A stretch of 64,000 bases of DNA from JACDAL01 sp963849115 (lineage in GTDB: Bacteria > Actinomycetota > CADDZG01 > WHSQ01). Made by a program: the position numbers and the translations under genes. Position 1 is the stretch's first letter; every line of letters begins with the position of its first letter. Location of the stretch: positions 868,001 through 932,000 of the forward strand of contig CAWKGK010000009.1 in assembly GCA_963849115.1 (NCBI GenBank), given 5' to 3'. Shown here piece by piece: positions 10,267 to 19,125 of this stretch. Under the pieces are notes generated by a model that was not told the origin of the DNA, searched no databases, and was given only the letters and a program-made list of their open reading frames with translations.

Positions 10267-11919
10267 TCACGCTTGGTGGCGGTAGAACTCGGTCCTTTCG
10301 GGCGGCAACGGGGTCCTCCCCAAGATGAGGTCGGCAGCTTTCTCCGCGATCATCATCACGGGGGCATAGATGTTGCCGTTCGGCACGTAAGGCATCACCG
10401 AGGCGTCGACGACGCGCAGCCCCTCGATTCCATGCACCTTCATCGTCTCCGGATGCACCACCGCCATGTCATCGGTCCCCATTTTGCAGGTGCACGAGGG
10501 GTGCAGAGCGGTCTCTGCCTGGTCGGCAACCCAGTCGAGCACCTCTTTGTCGCCGGCGACGCCGGGCCCGGGCGACAACTCCCCGGCATTGAATGGGTCC
10601 AGGGCGGGCTGAGAAAGGATGCGCCGGGCGATTGCAATCGCTTCGACCCATTCACGCCGGTCGAGCTCGGTGGAGAGATAGTTGAACCTTAGCGCGGGAT
10701 GAGCGCGTGGATCCGAGCTCTTGATCTTCACCGTGCCGCGCGCGTCAGAGAACATCGGCCCGATGTGCACCTGGTAACCGTGTCCCCCAGCAGGGGCCGA
10801 GCCGTCGTAGCGGACGGCGACCGGCAGGAAGTGGAACATCAGGTTCGGTCTGTCCACGTCCTCGTTGCTGCGGACGAAGCCGCCCGCCTCGAAGTGATTA
10901 GTGGCGCCGGGCCCGGCTCGAAAGAAGAGCCACTGAGCACCGATCCACGGCCGCCGCCATTTCTTCAGCTGCGGCGCCATGGAAACCGGTTGCTTGCAGG
11001 CGTATTGCACGTAGACCTCGAGATGATCCTGGAGGTTCTCGCCGACGCCAGGCAGATGTTGTTTGACGTCCAGGCCGATCGGCTGGAGATCGGCGGCGTT
11101 CCCTATGCCCGACAATTGAAGTATTTGCGGAGAGTTGATGGCCCCGCCGCAGAGGATCACCTCTCCTGTACGCACGAGCCTCGAGGGCCCTCGTCCGCGG
11201 CGGTACTCGACGCCCACGGCGCGGTTGCCCTCGAAGCGCACGCGGGTCACTAGAGCGCGGGTCTTTACTTCGAGGTTTGCTCGGTCGAGGACGGGGTGCA
11301 GATAGGCACGAGAGGCGCTCAGACGCCGCCCTCGCACGAGGTTTCTGTCGAAGCGGGCAAAGCCTTCTTGCCGGTAGCCATTGACGTCGTCGGTCAAGCG
11401 GTAGCCGGCTTGCTGGACGGCCTCGAAAAAGGCTCCGAACAGAGGGTTGGTCGCCGGGCCGCGCTCCAACACGAGGGGACCGGCGTGACCGCGCCAAGGA
11501 TCGTCGAGCTCCGCCGCGAGGCACGTCTCCATGCGCTTGAAATAGGGGAGGCAGTGGGCATAGTCCCAGTCACCCATTCCCGAAGCTCGCGACCAGCGCT
11601 CGTAATCGAGCGCGTTGCCCCGCTGAAAGATCATGCCGTTGATGCTGCTGGAGCCTCCGAGGACTTTGCCCCGTGCGTGATAGACGCGTCGGCCATGCAT
11701 GTGGGGCTCGGGCTCCGACTCGTACTTCCAGTCGTAGAGGCGGTTGCCGATGGGCATCGTGAGCGCGGCCGGCATGTGGATGAGCGGATCCCATGGGTAG
11801 TCGGGCCTGCCCGCCTCCAGCACCAGCACGCGGTTGGAAGGATCGGCGCTCAGCCGGTTGGCCAGCGCGCTGCCGGCCGATCCGCCGCCCACGATCACGA
11901 AATCGTAACGAGCTTCCAC
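10267..11919 (-). CDS. betA: Choline dehydrogenase-like GMC oxidoreductase
   Basis: A 550-residue FAD-dependent GMC oxidoreductase, most like BetA, which oxidises choline to betaine aldehyde and then glycine betaine. The FAD-binding motif VIVGGGSAGSALANRL is at the N-terminus, followed by GGSSSINGM; the C-terminus has HPSCTCKMG with the catalytic-region His and the ending YVPNGNIYAPVMMIAEKAADLI typical of BetA. The GTG at 11919 was chosen because it sits 17 bases past the upstream stop and gives the usual N-terminus; the open frame runs further upstream. It follows an aldehyde dehydrogenase on the same strand, matching the two-step betaine pathway. No betI or transporter gene is adjacent. Another alcohol substrate is possible. 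Confidence 0.85.
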   Translation of the reverse strand: MEARYDFVIVGGGSAGSALANRLSADPSNRVLVLEAGRPDYPWDPLIHMPAALTMPIGNRLYDWKYESEPEPHMHGRRVYHARGKVLGGSSSINGMIFQRGNALDYERWSRASGMGDWDYAHCLPYFKRMETCLAAELDDPWRGHAGPLVLERGPATNPLFGAFFEAVQQAGYRLTDDVNGYRQEGFARFDRNLVRGRRLSASRAYLHPVLDRANLEVKTRALVTRVRFEGNRAVGVEYRRGRGPSRLVRTGEVILCGGAINSPQILQLSGIGNAADLQPIGLDVKQHLPGVGENLQDHLEVYVQYACKQPVSMAPQLKKWRRPWIGAQWLFFRAGPGATNHFEAGGFVRSNEDVDRPNLMFHFLPVAVRYDGSAPAGGHGYQVHIGPMFSDARGTVKIKSSDPRAHPALRFNYLSTELDRREWVEAIAIARRILSQPALDPFNAGELSPGPGVAGDKEVLDWVADQAETALHPSCTCKMGTDDMAVVHPETMKVHGIEGLRVVDASVMPYVPNGNIYAPVMMIAEKAADLILGRTPLPPERTEFYRHQA

Positions 11920-11936
11920 GAGTGGACTTGAGCGCC

Positions 11937-13304
11937 TCAGTCTTGCTCGGTGGACATGAAGACCGTTTTCAGCTCCGAATAGGCGTCGGTGGCGTGGGGG
12001 CCGAGCTCTCGCCCGTACCCCGACTGCTTGAAGCCGCCGAACGGAGTGGAGACCCGCACCGAGGAGTTCGAGTTGAGAGAGAGGTTTCCCGTCTCGATTG
12101 CCCGAGCCATCCGCAGCGCCTTGGCGCCGTCCCGCGTCCAGATCGAGCCCGACAACCCATAGATGGTGTCGTTGGCGAGCCGCACTGCCTCGGCCTCGTC
12201 TTCGAAGGGCACCACCACTGCGACCGGTCCGAAGATCTCGTCGCGAACGGATCGGTCTTCGGGGTCGACCGGGCACAGAACTGTTGGGGGAAACCAATAG
12301 CCCGGCCCGTGGGGCGCCTCGCCTTGAATCGCCAGGGGGGCGCCGGTGGGAACGAAGGCCGCTACTGATTCCCGGTGCGATGCGGAGATCAGGGGCCCCA
12401 TCTCTGTCTTTTCGTCCAGTGGGTCGCCCACGCGCAGAGTGCTCACGGCCTGCCCGAGCAAGCTCATGAAGAGATCGAGCACCGGACGCTGCACCAGGAT
12501 TCGAGAGCGTGCACAGCAGTCTTGTCCGGAGTTGGCGAAAACCGCCGAGGGGGCCGCGGCGGCGGCTTTCTCCAAGTTCGCGTCGGCGAAGATCACATTG
12601 GCGGATTTCCCCCCCAGCTCGAGGGTCACCCTCTTAATGGTCGAGGCTGCGCCGGCTGCTATCGACCGGCCGACCTCGGTGGAGCCGGTGAAGGCGATCT
12701 TCGCCACTCCGGGGTGCTCGACCAGGCGCTGCCCGCATACCGAACCCGGGCCCACGACAACGTTGAGCACACCTTCCGGCACGCCTGCTTCGAGAGCGAG
12801 CCGCTCGAGCTCGAGAGCGGTGAGGGGAGTGAGCTCGGCGGGCTTCAGGACCACGGTGTTTCCCGCGGCCAGGGCCGGCGCCACCTTCCAGGAGGCGATG
12901 TTGAGGGGGAAGTTCCAGGGCGTGATCAGCCCCACTACGCCGAGCGGCTCTCGTATGGTGAAAGCGTGCCCCTCGGCGACCGGAATCGTCTCCCCGAAGG
13001 GCCGTTCTACAGCGGCGGCGTAGTAACGAAAGGTGTCCGCCACCATGCCCATCTCCGCCCGCGCATCGGCTATGGGTTTGCCGACGTTGCGGGCCTCGAG
13101 CTGCGACAGCTGCTCGTGGTTTTCCTCCAGCACGAGCGTCAGCCGGCGGAGGATGGCGGCTCTATCAGGAGGGGAGATCGAGCGCCATGCCGGGTACGCT
13201 GCCGCGGCTCTCTCCACCGCCTCATCGACATCGTTTGCGTCGGCGCGTGGGAGTTGCCTCAGCACCTTTTCGGTAGCTGGCTCCATGATGGTGACGGTGC
13301 TCAT
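11937..13304 (-). CDS. betB: Aldehyde dehydrogenase, probably betaine-aldehyde dehydrogenase
   Basis: A 455-residue NAD(P)-dependent aldehyde dehydrogenase. Cofactor and catalytic motifs are visible: TPWNFPLNIASWKVAPALAA, the glycine motif FTGSTEVG, the general-base Glu in LELGGKSANVIF and the nucleophilic Cys in SGQDCCARSR. The length is slightly short for BetB (about 490) but the C-terminal PFGGFKQSGYGRELG is complete. It lies directly upstream of the choline dehydrogenase-like gene with an 17-base gap, which is the main reason for the betaine-aldehyde assignment; the fold alone would allow other aldehydes. Confidence 0.8.
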   Translation of the reverse strand: MSTVTIMEPATEKVLRQLPRADANDVDEAVERAAAAYPAWRSISPPDRAAILRRLTLVLEENHEQLSQLEARNVGKPIADARAEMGMVADTFRYYAAAVERPFGETIPVAEGHAFTIREPLGVVGLITPWNFPLNIASWKVAPALAAGNTVVLKPAELTPLTALELERLALEAGVPEGVLNVVVGPGSVCGQRLVEHPGVAKIAFTGSTEVGRSIAAGAASTIKRVTLELGGKSANVIFADANLEKAAAAAPSAVFANSGQDCCARSRILVQRPVLDLFMSLLGQAVSTLRVGDPLDEKTEMGPLISASHRESVAAFVPTGAPLAIQGEAPHGPGYWFPPTVLCPVDPEDRSVRDEIFGPVAVVVPFEDEAEAVRLANDTIYGLSGSIWTRDGAKALRMARAIETGNLSLNSNSSVRVSTPFGGFKQSGYGRELGPHATDAYSELKTVFMSTEQD

Positions 13305-13379
13305 CCTGTGCGGCCCCCCGCGAGTTGTGGAGATCCCAACCCTGCGACGGTAGCAGCGCCGCCGCCCGCAGTGAGCGCG

Positions 13380-15458
13380 CTAGACCACCGAGCCCGGGGA
13401 CACTCTGTCTCGAAGTGAGCCGGGCCTGGTTCGCACCACAGTCTCGGAGACGTGGAACTGGCTCGCCCAGGCCACCACTTCGGCGCCCGGAAGGGGTCTG
13501 CTGACCCAGAAGCCCTGAGCACGATCGCAGCCCAGTGTGGCGAGGTCACGGAGAGTCTCCAGACTCTCGACCCCCTCCGCCACGACCGACAGGCCCAGGT
13601 TGTGGCCCAGCTCGATGGTGGAGCGGACTATCACTCGGTCTCCTGGGTCGCGCGCCATCCCCAGCACGAATGACTTGTCGATCTTCACCTCGGTGATGGG
13701 AAGGCGCTTGATGTGGGCCAGTGACGAGTAGCCCGACCCATAGTCGTCCAAGGAGAGCCGTATGCCCATCCGGCTCAGTCTCTCCAGCACCTCCTTGGCC
13801 TGCGCAAAATCGGCCATGATGCTGCTCTCGGTGATCTCGAGCTCGAGCTTCGACGCGGGGACCGAGTGGGTTTCGAGAAGCTGGGCCACCTCGTTCGGGA
13901 AGTTCGGGTCCAGGAGGCTCTGGCGCGAGACGTTGACGGCGATGCTCAGCTCCAGGCCTTGCTGTCGCCATTCGACCCCCTGCATCAGAGCTTTTCGTAG
14001 AACGTGGCGAGTGAGCGGATGTATCAGCCCCGTACGCTCCGCGGAGGGGATGAACTCGTCCGGATAGATCAGGCCGCGCGAGGAATGACGCCATCGGAGG
14101 AGGGCCTCGACACCGACCAGCCGGCCGCTGCGTGCTTCGATCTTGGGCTGGTAGTGAAGCACGAGCTCGTCTTCGTCGATCGCCTTGCGCAACTCTCCCA
14201 AGAGCGCGAGCCGCTTGGGCGAATGGAAGTCCTGCTCGTTGGAGTAGAACTCGTAGCCGGTGCGGGCCGCTTTGGCCGCATACATGGCGACATCGGCCCG
14301 CTGGAGCAGGGAATCGACATCGCCACCTTGTTCAGGGCTCAGCACGATGCCGATGCTCGCTTCAACGTCCAGAGTTATCTCACCGGCCACCTCGTCGAGG
14401 AAGAAGGGGTTTTCGAGCGCGCTGGTGATCTTGGCGGCGATCGCCGTGGCGGCCGGCCGGCTTCCGATGTTGGGCAAGACCAAGGCGAACTCGTCCCCAC
14501 CGAGCCGCGCAATCGTGTCGCTGGACCTAAGTGCGCCCTGGAGCCTCTCCGCCACCCTGATCAGCAGGGCGTCGCCGATGTGGTGGCCCAAGCTGTCGTT
14601 GACCTCCTTGAAGCGATCGAGGTCGATGAGCATCACCGCAAGGGATGACTCCGTCCGGCGCGCTTCGAGAATTGCCTGTTGAACCCGATCGTAGAAGAGG
14701 GTGCGGTTGGGCAACGCGGTCAGACTGTCGTGAAGCGCCTGATGGGACTTGTATTCCTTCTCTGCGTAAAGCGACGCGGTCTTGTAGAAGATGGTGGTCG
14801 ATACAGCCAGCAGCGGCATCAGGAACAGGCTCCTTTCGGCCGCTACGGCCGCCACGGGAGCGAGAGTGAGCAGGACCCCGTTCATCGAGGCCTGGTCCCC
14901 GAGATCGTGAAGAAGAAAGGGCAAGATCGCCATTTTCTGCCTGAGAGCAATGGTGAGCGCGGCGAGCGAGTTGTTCACCAGGAAGAAGACCGCAGCGGAG
15001 ATCAGGATGCCGGGAAGATCCATGGATTCGACGTGGGGCAAGCCGCCGAACCCGTCGGCCCTCGTTACGAGGGAGAGGACGAAGCCGGCGGCCGCGACCG
15101 AAAGGGCGTACAAGGAGGCGTTGAAAGCGGCCTTCCAGGGCGCCTTTCGCTGAGCAAGGTCGGCGGCTAGCGAGGCCATAACCAAGGCCAGCACCGCGGG
15201 GCCGGTCCCGAGTCGCAGCAGGATCGTGAAGGCGAAGAGCGATGAGGTGGTGATCTCGTCGTACGTCCCGTCTTTGCCGATCTTTACGGGGGACATCTCT
15301 CCTATGGTGGCCAACGTCGCGAGGACCCAGAACTCCGCGAAGGACCCAGAGATGCTCGAGCCGCTGGTGGCGGCGGAGTGAAAGATCAGGGCCAGGCCCG
15401 CGACCGTTCCGGCCACCACCAGCAAGACGAACGCCCGTGAGCGCCCTTGAGCCTTCAC
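13380..15458 (-). CDS. Membrane GGDEF-EAL cyclic-di-GMP protein
   Basis: About 692 residues. An N-terminal membrane region with 7-8 hydrophobic segments is followed by a GGDEF domain (the motif reads RLGGDEFALV, intact) and an EAL domain (VGVEALLRWRH; later LEITESSIM, DDYGSGYSSL and KIDKSFV, all intact). Both synthesis and hydrolysis of cyclic-di-GMP are therefore possible. The GTG at 15458 was chosen because it begins five bases after the stop of a small ORF with a strong ribosome site, which implies coupling; the frame is open further upstream to 15659 but that part looks non-coding. Divergent from a DUF5317 gene. Confidence 0.88.
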   Translation of the reverse strand: MKAQGRSRAFVLLVVAGTVAGLALIFHSAATSGSSISGSFAEFWVLATLATIGEMSPVKIGKDGTYDEITTSSLFAFTILLRLGTGPAVLALVMASLAADLAQRKAPWKAAFNASLYALSVAAAGFVLSLVTRADGFGGLPHVESMDLPGILISAAVFFLVNNSLAALTIALRQKMAILPFLLHDLGDQASMNGVLLTLAPVAAVAAERSLFLMPLLAVSTTIFYKTASLYAEKEYKSHQALHDSLTALPNRTLFYDRVQQAILEARRTESSLAVMLIDLDRFKEVNDSLGHHIGDALLIRVAERLQGALRSSDTIARLGGDEFALVLPNIGSRPAATAIAAKITSALENPFFLDEVAGEITLDVEASIGIVLSPEQGGDVDSLLQRADVAMYAAKAARTGYEFYSNEQDFHSPKRLALLGELRKAIDEDELVLHYQPKIEARSGRLVGVEALLRWRHSSRGLIYPDEFIPSAERTGLIHPLTRHVLRKALMQGVEWRQQGLELSIAVNVSRQSLLDPNFPNEVAQLLETHSVPASKLELEITESSIMADFAQAKEVLERLSRMGIRLSLDDYGSGYSSLAHIKRLPITEVKIDKSFVLGMARDPGDRVIVRSTIELGHNLGLSVVAEGVESLETLRDLATLGCDRAQGFWVSRPLPGAEVVAWASQFHVSETVVRTRPGSLRDRVSPGSVV

Positions 15459-15463
15459 GGTCT

Positions 15464-15553
15464 TTAGAGAGGCTTGCGCCCTGCTCCGGTGATTGCGATC
15501 AGCGTGGCAAGGTTGGCGACGGCCAAAGCCACACGAAAGAGTCGTGCCTTCAT
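15464..15553 (-). CDS. 29-residue hydrophobic small ORF ahead of GGDEF-EAL gene
   Basis: ATG at 15553 is preceded by a near-perfect GAGGAGG site, better than that of any large gene nearby. The product begins MKARLFRVALAVANLATLI and ends ITGAGRKPL: a positively charged start, one hydrophobic stretch of about 17 residues, and a basic tail. It stops five bases before the GGDEF-EAL start. It may be a membrane micro-protein partner or a leader peptide coupling translation. I recognise no named family; the strong start signal is the main support. Confidence 0.6.
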   Translation of the reverse strand: MKARLFRVALAVANLATLIAITGAGRKPL

Positions 15554-15760
15554 CTGTCCTCCTCTCGGTGGAGCGAGCCCTCCCCGTTAGGAGGGTCGTA
15601 ATCATTGGTTCGGCATCCCCGACGTTTCCCTGGAGGTTTTTTCCATGAAGCTGCGACAAGTGCGTAGCTTTGTCTCAGCCCCTCAAGCAGCACCCACCGA
15701 CGTGCCGATCTAAACCTCAGCTCTTCTCCATAGCTCTGCCCACGAAGGAAGGAGGTTCCG
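15554..15760. promoter_or_regulatory. Divergent regulatory region with possible structured leader
   Basis: This 207-base region separates the small ORF/GGDEF-EAL operon (minus) from the DUF5317 gene (plus) and must hold both promoters. Two hairpins are visible: CCCTCC/GGAGGG at 15578-15595, just upstream of the minus-strand ribosome site, and GACAAG/CTTTGTC at 15655-15674. The minus strand has pieces resembling a cyclic-di-GMP-I riboswitch (ACAAAGCTACG, and later GGGATGCCGAACC), but the GAAA tetraloop and GGCAAACC segments are missing, so this is only a weak suggestion. Confidence 0.3.
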
Positions 15761-16330
15761 ATGTTGATGGTGGCGTGCTTTCTGGTCTGTCTCGCAACGG
15801 TTCCTCTAACGGGCGGGCGACTGGGGGCCCTGGCCGACTTCAAGCCGGGCAAGGTGTGGGCGCTGTGGGTGGCCTTGGCCATCCAGGCCGTGATCATCTT
15901 CGTGCCGGGCGGGCCAAGCGCGCTCTACCCGGCCGGACACGTCGTGAGCTATGGGTTCGCCTTCCTGTTCCTGTGGGTCAATCGCGACCTGGGCGGACTG
16001 TGGCTGATCACCCTGGGGGCGGCGATGAACACGCTGGCCACCGTGGTCAACGGAGGAGTGATGCCCGCAACGCGCTCGGCTCTCGCCACGGCCGGCGTGG
16101 GGACGGGTGGGGGCGGGTTCCTCAACTCGACCCTCGTCGCCAACCCCAAGCTCATCTTCCTGGGAGATGTCTTCGCGATCCCGGCTTCGTTTCCCCTGAA
16201 CAACGTCTTCAGCCCCGGCGACGTTTGTATCGTCGTGGGTGGAGCGATGGTGCTCTACGGCATCTGCGGCTCGCGCCTGTCGGGGCGTCCGAAGAGCGAG
16301 GCGCTGAAACCCCTCAAGCCCCTGTCTTAG
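15761..16330 (+). CDS. DUF5317 membrane protein
   Basis: A 189-residue protein with about five TM segments, matching DUF5317, an uncharacterised family common in Actinomycetota. Recognisable parts are LTGGRLGALADF near the start, a glycine-rich loop around residue 125 and the segment LNNVFSPGDVCIVVGGA near the end. The ATG at 15761 has a GGAAGGAGG site seven bases upstream. It is divergent from the GGDEF-EAL operon and may share regulation with it. Function unknown. Confidence 0.85.
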   Translation: MLMVACFLVCLATVPLTGGRLGALADFKPGKVWALWVALAIQAVIIFVPGGPSALYPAGHVVSYGFAFLFLWVNRDLGGLWLITLGAAMNTLATVVNGGVMPATRSALATAGVGTGGGGFLNSTLVANPKLIFLGDVFAIPASFPLNNVFSPGDVCIVVGGAMVLYGICGSRLSGRPKSEALKPLKPLS

Positions 16331-16483
16331 GGCGCTTGAAACCGAGGCCAAACCAATAGCGAAAGGCTTCAGGCAGGATCGTCCGGGCTCAGAAACACAT
16401 AGCCCTGTTTTCCTGCCCCGCCATCGGGCCGCTCTCGTGCCCATGGGGGACGGGTGCGCTGAATTGGGCGCGACCATTGGGGG

Positions 16484-18790
16484 GTGGGGAAGCCGAGGCG
16501 CGTGCGCATGCAAGTCACGGGGACTGTGCAGGGGGTCGGTTTTCGCCCTCATGTCTATCGGCTTGCCACGGGGCTTGGCCTGTCCGGCTTCGTCGTCAAC
16601 GAGCCGGGCGGCGTCACCATCGAGGCCGAGGGCCCCCCGGAGGCCCTGGCGGCGCTGAGACTGCGACTGAGGGCGGAGGCACCCCGGCTGGCTCGCATCG
16701 AGCACGTCACCGATCGAGCCATCCCCGTGGCGGGCGGGGAAGACTTTGAGATACTCCACAGCCGGGCCGGTGGGCCCGCCTCGGCGCCGATCTCTCCGGA
16801 CGTTGCGACCTGTGAGATGTGCTCGGCGGAGATCGACGACCCGGTCGAGCGCCGCTACCGCTATCCATTCACCAACTGCACCGACTGCGGGCCTCGCTTC
16901 ACGATCACCACCGGGATTCCCTACGATCGGCCCAACACGACGATGCGGGCCTTCGAGATGTGCGCCCGGTGTCAGGCTGAGTACGATGATCCGGCCGATC
17001 GCCGTTTTCATGCTCAGCCGATCGCCTGTCCCCGTTGCGGCCCCGAGCTGTCTCTTCTGAGCTCCGCTCACGGAGGCCGGTTGTCCCATCAGGAAGGCGA
17101 CGACTCCATCTCGAGCGCGGCCGCCCTTCTCGAACAAGGCAAGATTGTGGCCCTGAAGGGCCTGGGTGGCTATCACCTGCTGTGCGATGCCGGGAATGAA
17201 GAGGCGGTTCAAGAACTCCGCCGTCGTAAGGCGCGCGAGGAGAAGCCGCTGGCGGTGATGGCGCCCGGCCTCCAGTGGGCCGAGCGGCTCGTGGAAATGT
17301 CCCTCGACGAGGCCAAGGTGATGGGATCGTGGCGCCGGCCCATCGTCCTTGCGCGCCGTCGCGCCGATGCCCCGATCGCCTCGGCGGTTGCTCCCGGAAA
17401 CCGCTATCTGGGAGTCATGCTCTCCTATACGCCCTTGCATCAGCTGCTTCTGGAGGACTTCGGCCGCCCCGTGGTCGCCACCTCCGGCAACTTCTCCGAC
17501 GAACCGATCGCTTATCGGGACGAGGACGCAATTCGGAGGCTCGGAGGAATGACCGACGCGTTCCTGACCCACAACCGGGATATCCACATGCGCTGCGACG
17601 ACTCCGTGGTAAGGGTCTTTCGGGGCACCGAGTACCCGATTCGGCGGGCCCGCGGATTCGCGCCTGAACCGTTGCCGCTGTCCGCGCGTTTCGAGCGGCC
17701 GGTCCTGGGAGTGGGGGCTGAGCTCAAGCACACCTTCTGCCTCGGTTTCGAGAGCCAGGCCGTCCTCTCTCATCACATCGGCGACCTCGAAAGCTATGAG
17801 GCACTGGCTTCGTTTCAGGAGGGGCTCGAGCACTTCCGGCGGATCTACGGGGTAACGCCGGAGATCGCCGCCCACGACCTCCATCCCGAGTATCTCTCCA
17901 CCAAGTGGGCCGAGAGCCTGGAGGGGGTGGAGAGGATCGGCGTACAGCATCATCATGCCCACATCGCTTCCTGCCTGGCCGACAACCGCCGGGACGACAC
18001 AGTGATCGGGATGGCCCTGGACGGAACCGGTTATGGGACCGACGGCACTTTGTGGGGCTTCGAGGTGCTCGCCGCCGGCCCGTCTGGCTTCGAACGCCTG
18101 TGCAAGCTGCGTCCGGTGCCACTTCCCGGCGGAGCAATGGCGATTCGGGAGCCGTGGCGAATGGGGGCCGTGTACCTGAACGCCGCCTGGGGCGACCACG
18201 CCTCCTCGCTCGACCTCGACTTCGTGCGCGAAACCATCGACGACTGGCCCCCCATTCTCCAGATGGGACGGCGGGGTATCAACTCACCTCTGGCGTCCAG
18301 CGCAGGACGTCTGTTCGATGCCGCCGCCGCCCTCTGCGGAGCCCGACTGCGATCGGCCTTCGAGGGCCAGGCGGCTCAGGAGCTGGAGCAGCTGGCCGAC
18401 CCGAGCGTCACCGACGCCTATGACTGCTCGGTGGCCGATGGCGAGATCGACGGTGTCGAGCTGATCGCAGCCGCTGCGTTAGACCTTGCCGCCGGGCGTC
18501 CCCGTTCTGAGGTTGCGGCCGCTTTCCACAACGGAGTTGCGAAGGCACTCGGTAGGGCGGCCGAGCTGACACGGGCGAAAACCGGCCTCACCACGGTGGC
18601 GCTGTCGGGGGGGACGTGGCAGAACCTTCTCCTCCTGGAACGGACGACCGTCATGCTCGAGGGCATGGGTTTCGAGGTGCTTCGCCACCGGCGCGTGCCC
18701 TGTAACGACGGGGGGATTTCCTTGGGCCAGGCGATCGTGGCGGCTGCTCGGGCCCGCTCCGATAACTCCATTGAGACGAACCAAGGTTGA
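16484..18790 (+). CDS. hypF: Carbamoyltransferase HypF, [NiFe]-hydrogenase maturation
   Basis: A 768-residue HypF, full length. It converts carbamoyl phosphate into the carbamoyl adenylate that is passed to HypE as the source of the active-site cyanide ligands. Domains in order: acylphosphatase (TGTVQGVGFRPHVYRLA), two zinc-finger motifs (CEMC ... CTDCGP and CARC ... CPRCGP, about 108-185), a YrdC domain (LKGLGGYHLLCDA, RRRKAREEKPLAVM) and a Kae1-like domain with HHHAHIASCLADN and LSGGTWQN. The GTG at 16484 follows a GGGGGG run. It is the first gene of the hydrogenase locus, 56 bases ahead of hypC. Confidence 0.96.
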   Translation: MGKPRRVRMQVTGTVQGVGFRPHVYRLATGLGLSGFVVNEPGGVTIEAEGPPEALAALRLRLRAEAPRLARIEHVTDRAIPVAGGEDFEILHSRAGGPASAPISPDVATCEMCSAEIDDPVERRYRYPFTNCTDCGPRFTITTGIPYDRPNTTMRAFEMCARCQAEYDDPADRRFHAQPIACPRCGPELSLLSSAHGGRLSHQEGDDSISSAAALLEQGKIVALKGLGGYHLLCDAGNEEAVQELRRRKAREEKPLAVMAPGLQWAERLVEMSLDEAKVMGSWRRPIVLARRRADAPIASAVAPGNRYLGVMLSYTPLHQLLLEDFGRPVVATSGNFSDEPIAYRDEDAIRRLGGMTDAFLTHNRDIHMRCDDSVVRVFRGTEYPIRRARGFAPEPLPLSARFERPVLGVGAELKHTFCLGFESQAVLSHHIGDLESYEALASFQEGLEHFRRIYGVTPEIAAHDLHPEYLSTKWAESLEGVERIGVQHHHAHIASCLADNRRDDTVIGMALDGTGYGTDGTLWGFEVLAAGPSGFERLCKLRPVPLPGGAMAIREPWRMGAVYLNAAWGDHASSLDLDFVRETIDDWPPILQMGRRGINSPLASSAGRLFDAAAALCGARLRSAFEGQAAQELEQLADPSVTDAYDCSVADGEIDGVELIAAAALDLAAGRPRSEVAAAFHNGVAKALGRAAELTRAKTGLTTVALSGGTWQNLLLLERTTVMLEGMGFEVLRHRRVPCNDGGISLGQAIVAAARARSDNSIETNQG

Positions 18791-18846
18791 CGAGTTCTGT
18801 CAAGGTGCGATGATGTGCCGACACAACGACAATTGGGGGGCGCATC

Positions 18847-19125
18847 ATGTGTCTTGCGATTCCGGGCCAGGTGGTGGAGATGGTGGACCCGGATAACCAC
18901 ATCGCCAAGGTCGACGTGGGTGGGGTCAAACGGAACGTCAATGTGGGGTTGCTCGAGAAGACTCCGGAGGGAGTCTCGCTTGGTGACTGGGTACTGATTC
19001 ACGTCGGTTTCGCCCTCTCCAAGGTGGATGAGGAGGAAGCCGCGCGCACCCTCTCGGTGCTGCAGGGCATGGGCGAGGCGTTCGAGGACGAGCTTCAGCA
19101 GCTCATGGAAAGCCGGATCGAATGA
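18847..19125 (+). CDS. hypC: Hydrogenase maturation chaperone HypC
   Basis: A 92-residue HypC/HybG chaperone. It starts MCLAIPGQVVEM; after removal of Met1 the exposed Cys2 binds the Fe(CN)2CO unit together with HypD and delivers it to the large-subunit precursor. Length is normal. The ribosome site GGGGGG lies seven bases before the ATG. The stop overlaps the next gene as ATGA. Confidence 0.95.
   Translation: MCLAIPGQVVEMVDPDNHIAKVDVGGVKRNVNVGLLEKTPEGVSLGDWVLIHVGFALSKVDEEEAARTLSVLQGMGEAFEDELQQLMESRIE

Noticed and set aside
10089..10328. 79-codon ORF in the gap before the choline dehydrogenase gene
   Set aside because: No ribosome site, no family resemblance, and it overlaps the end of the dehydrogenase gene in antisense.
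10267..12297. 676-codon form of the choline dehydrogenase
   Set aside because: The first 126 codons overlap the upstream aldehyde dehydrogenase gene in another frame; the FAD motif starts just after the GTG at 11919.
15554..15760. Canonical cyclic-di-GMP-I riboswitch
   Set aside because: The GGCAAACC segment and GAAA tetraloop are missing; only partial resemblance remains, so it is listed only as a weak possibility.
15806..18199. 797-codon open frame on the minus strand opposite DUF5317 and hypF
   Set aside because: It is antisense to two well-supported genes, has no ribosome site and a composition typical of GC-rich antisense frames.
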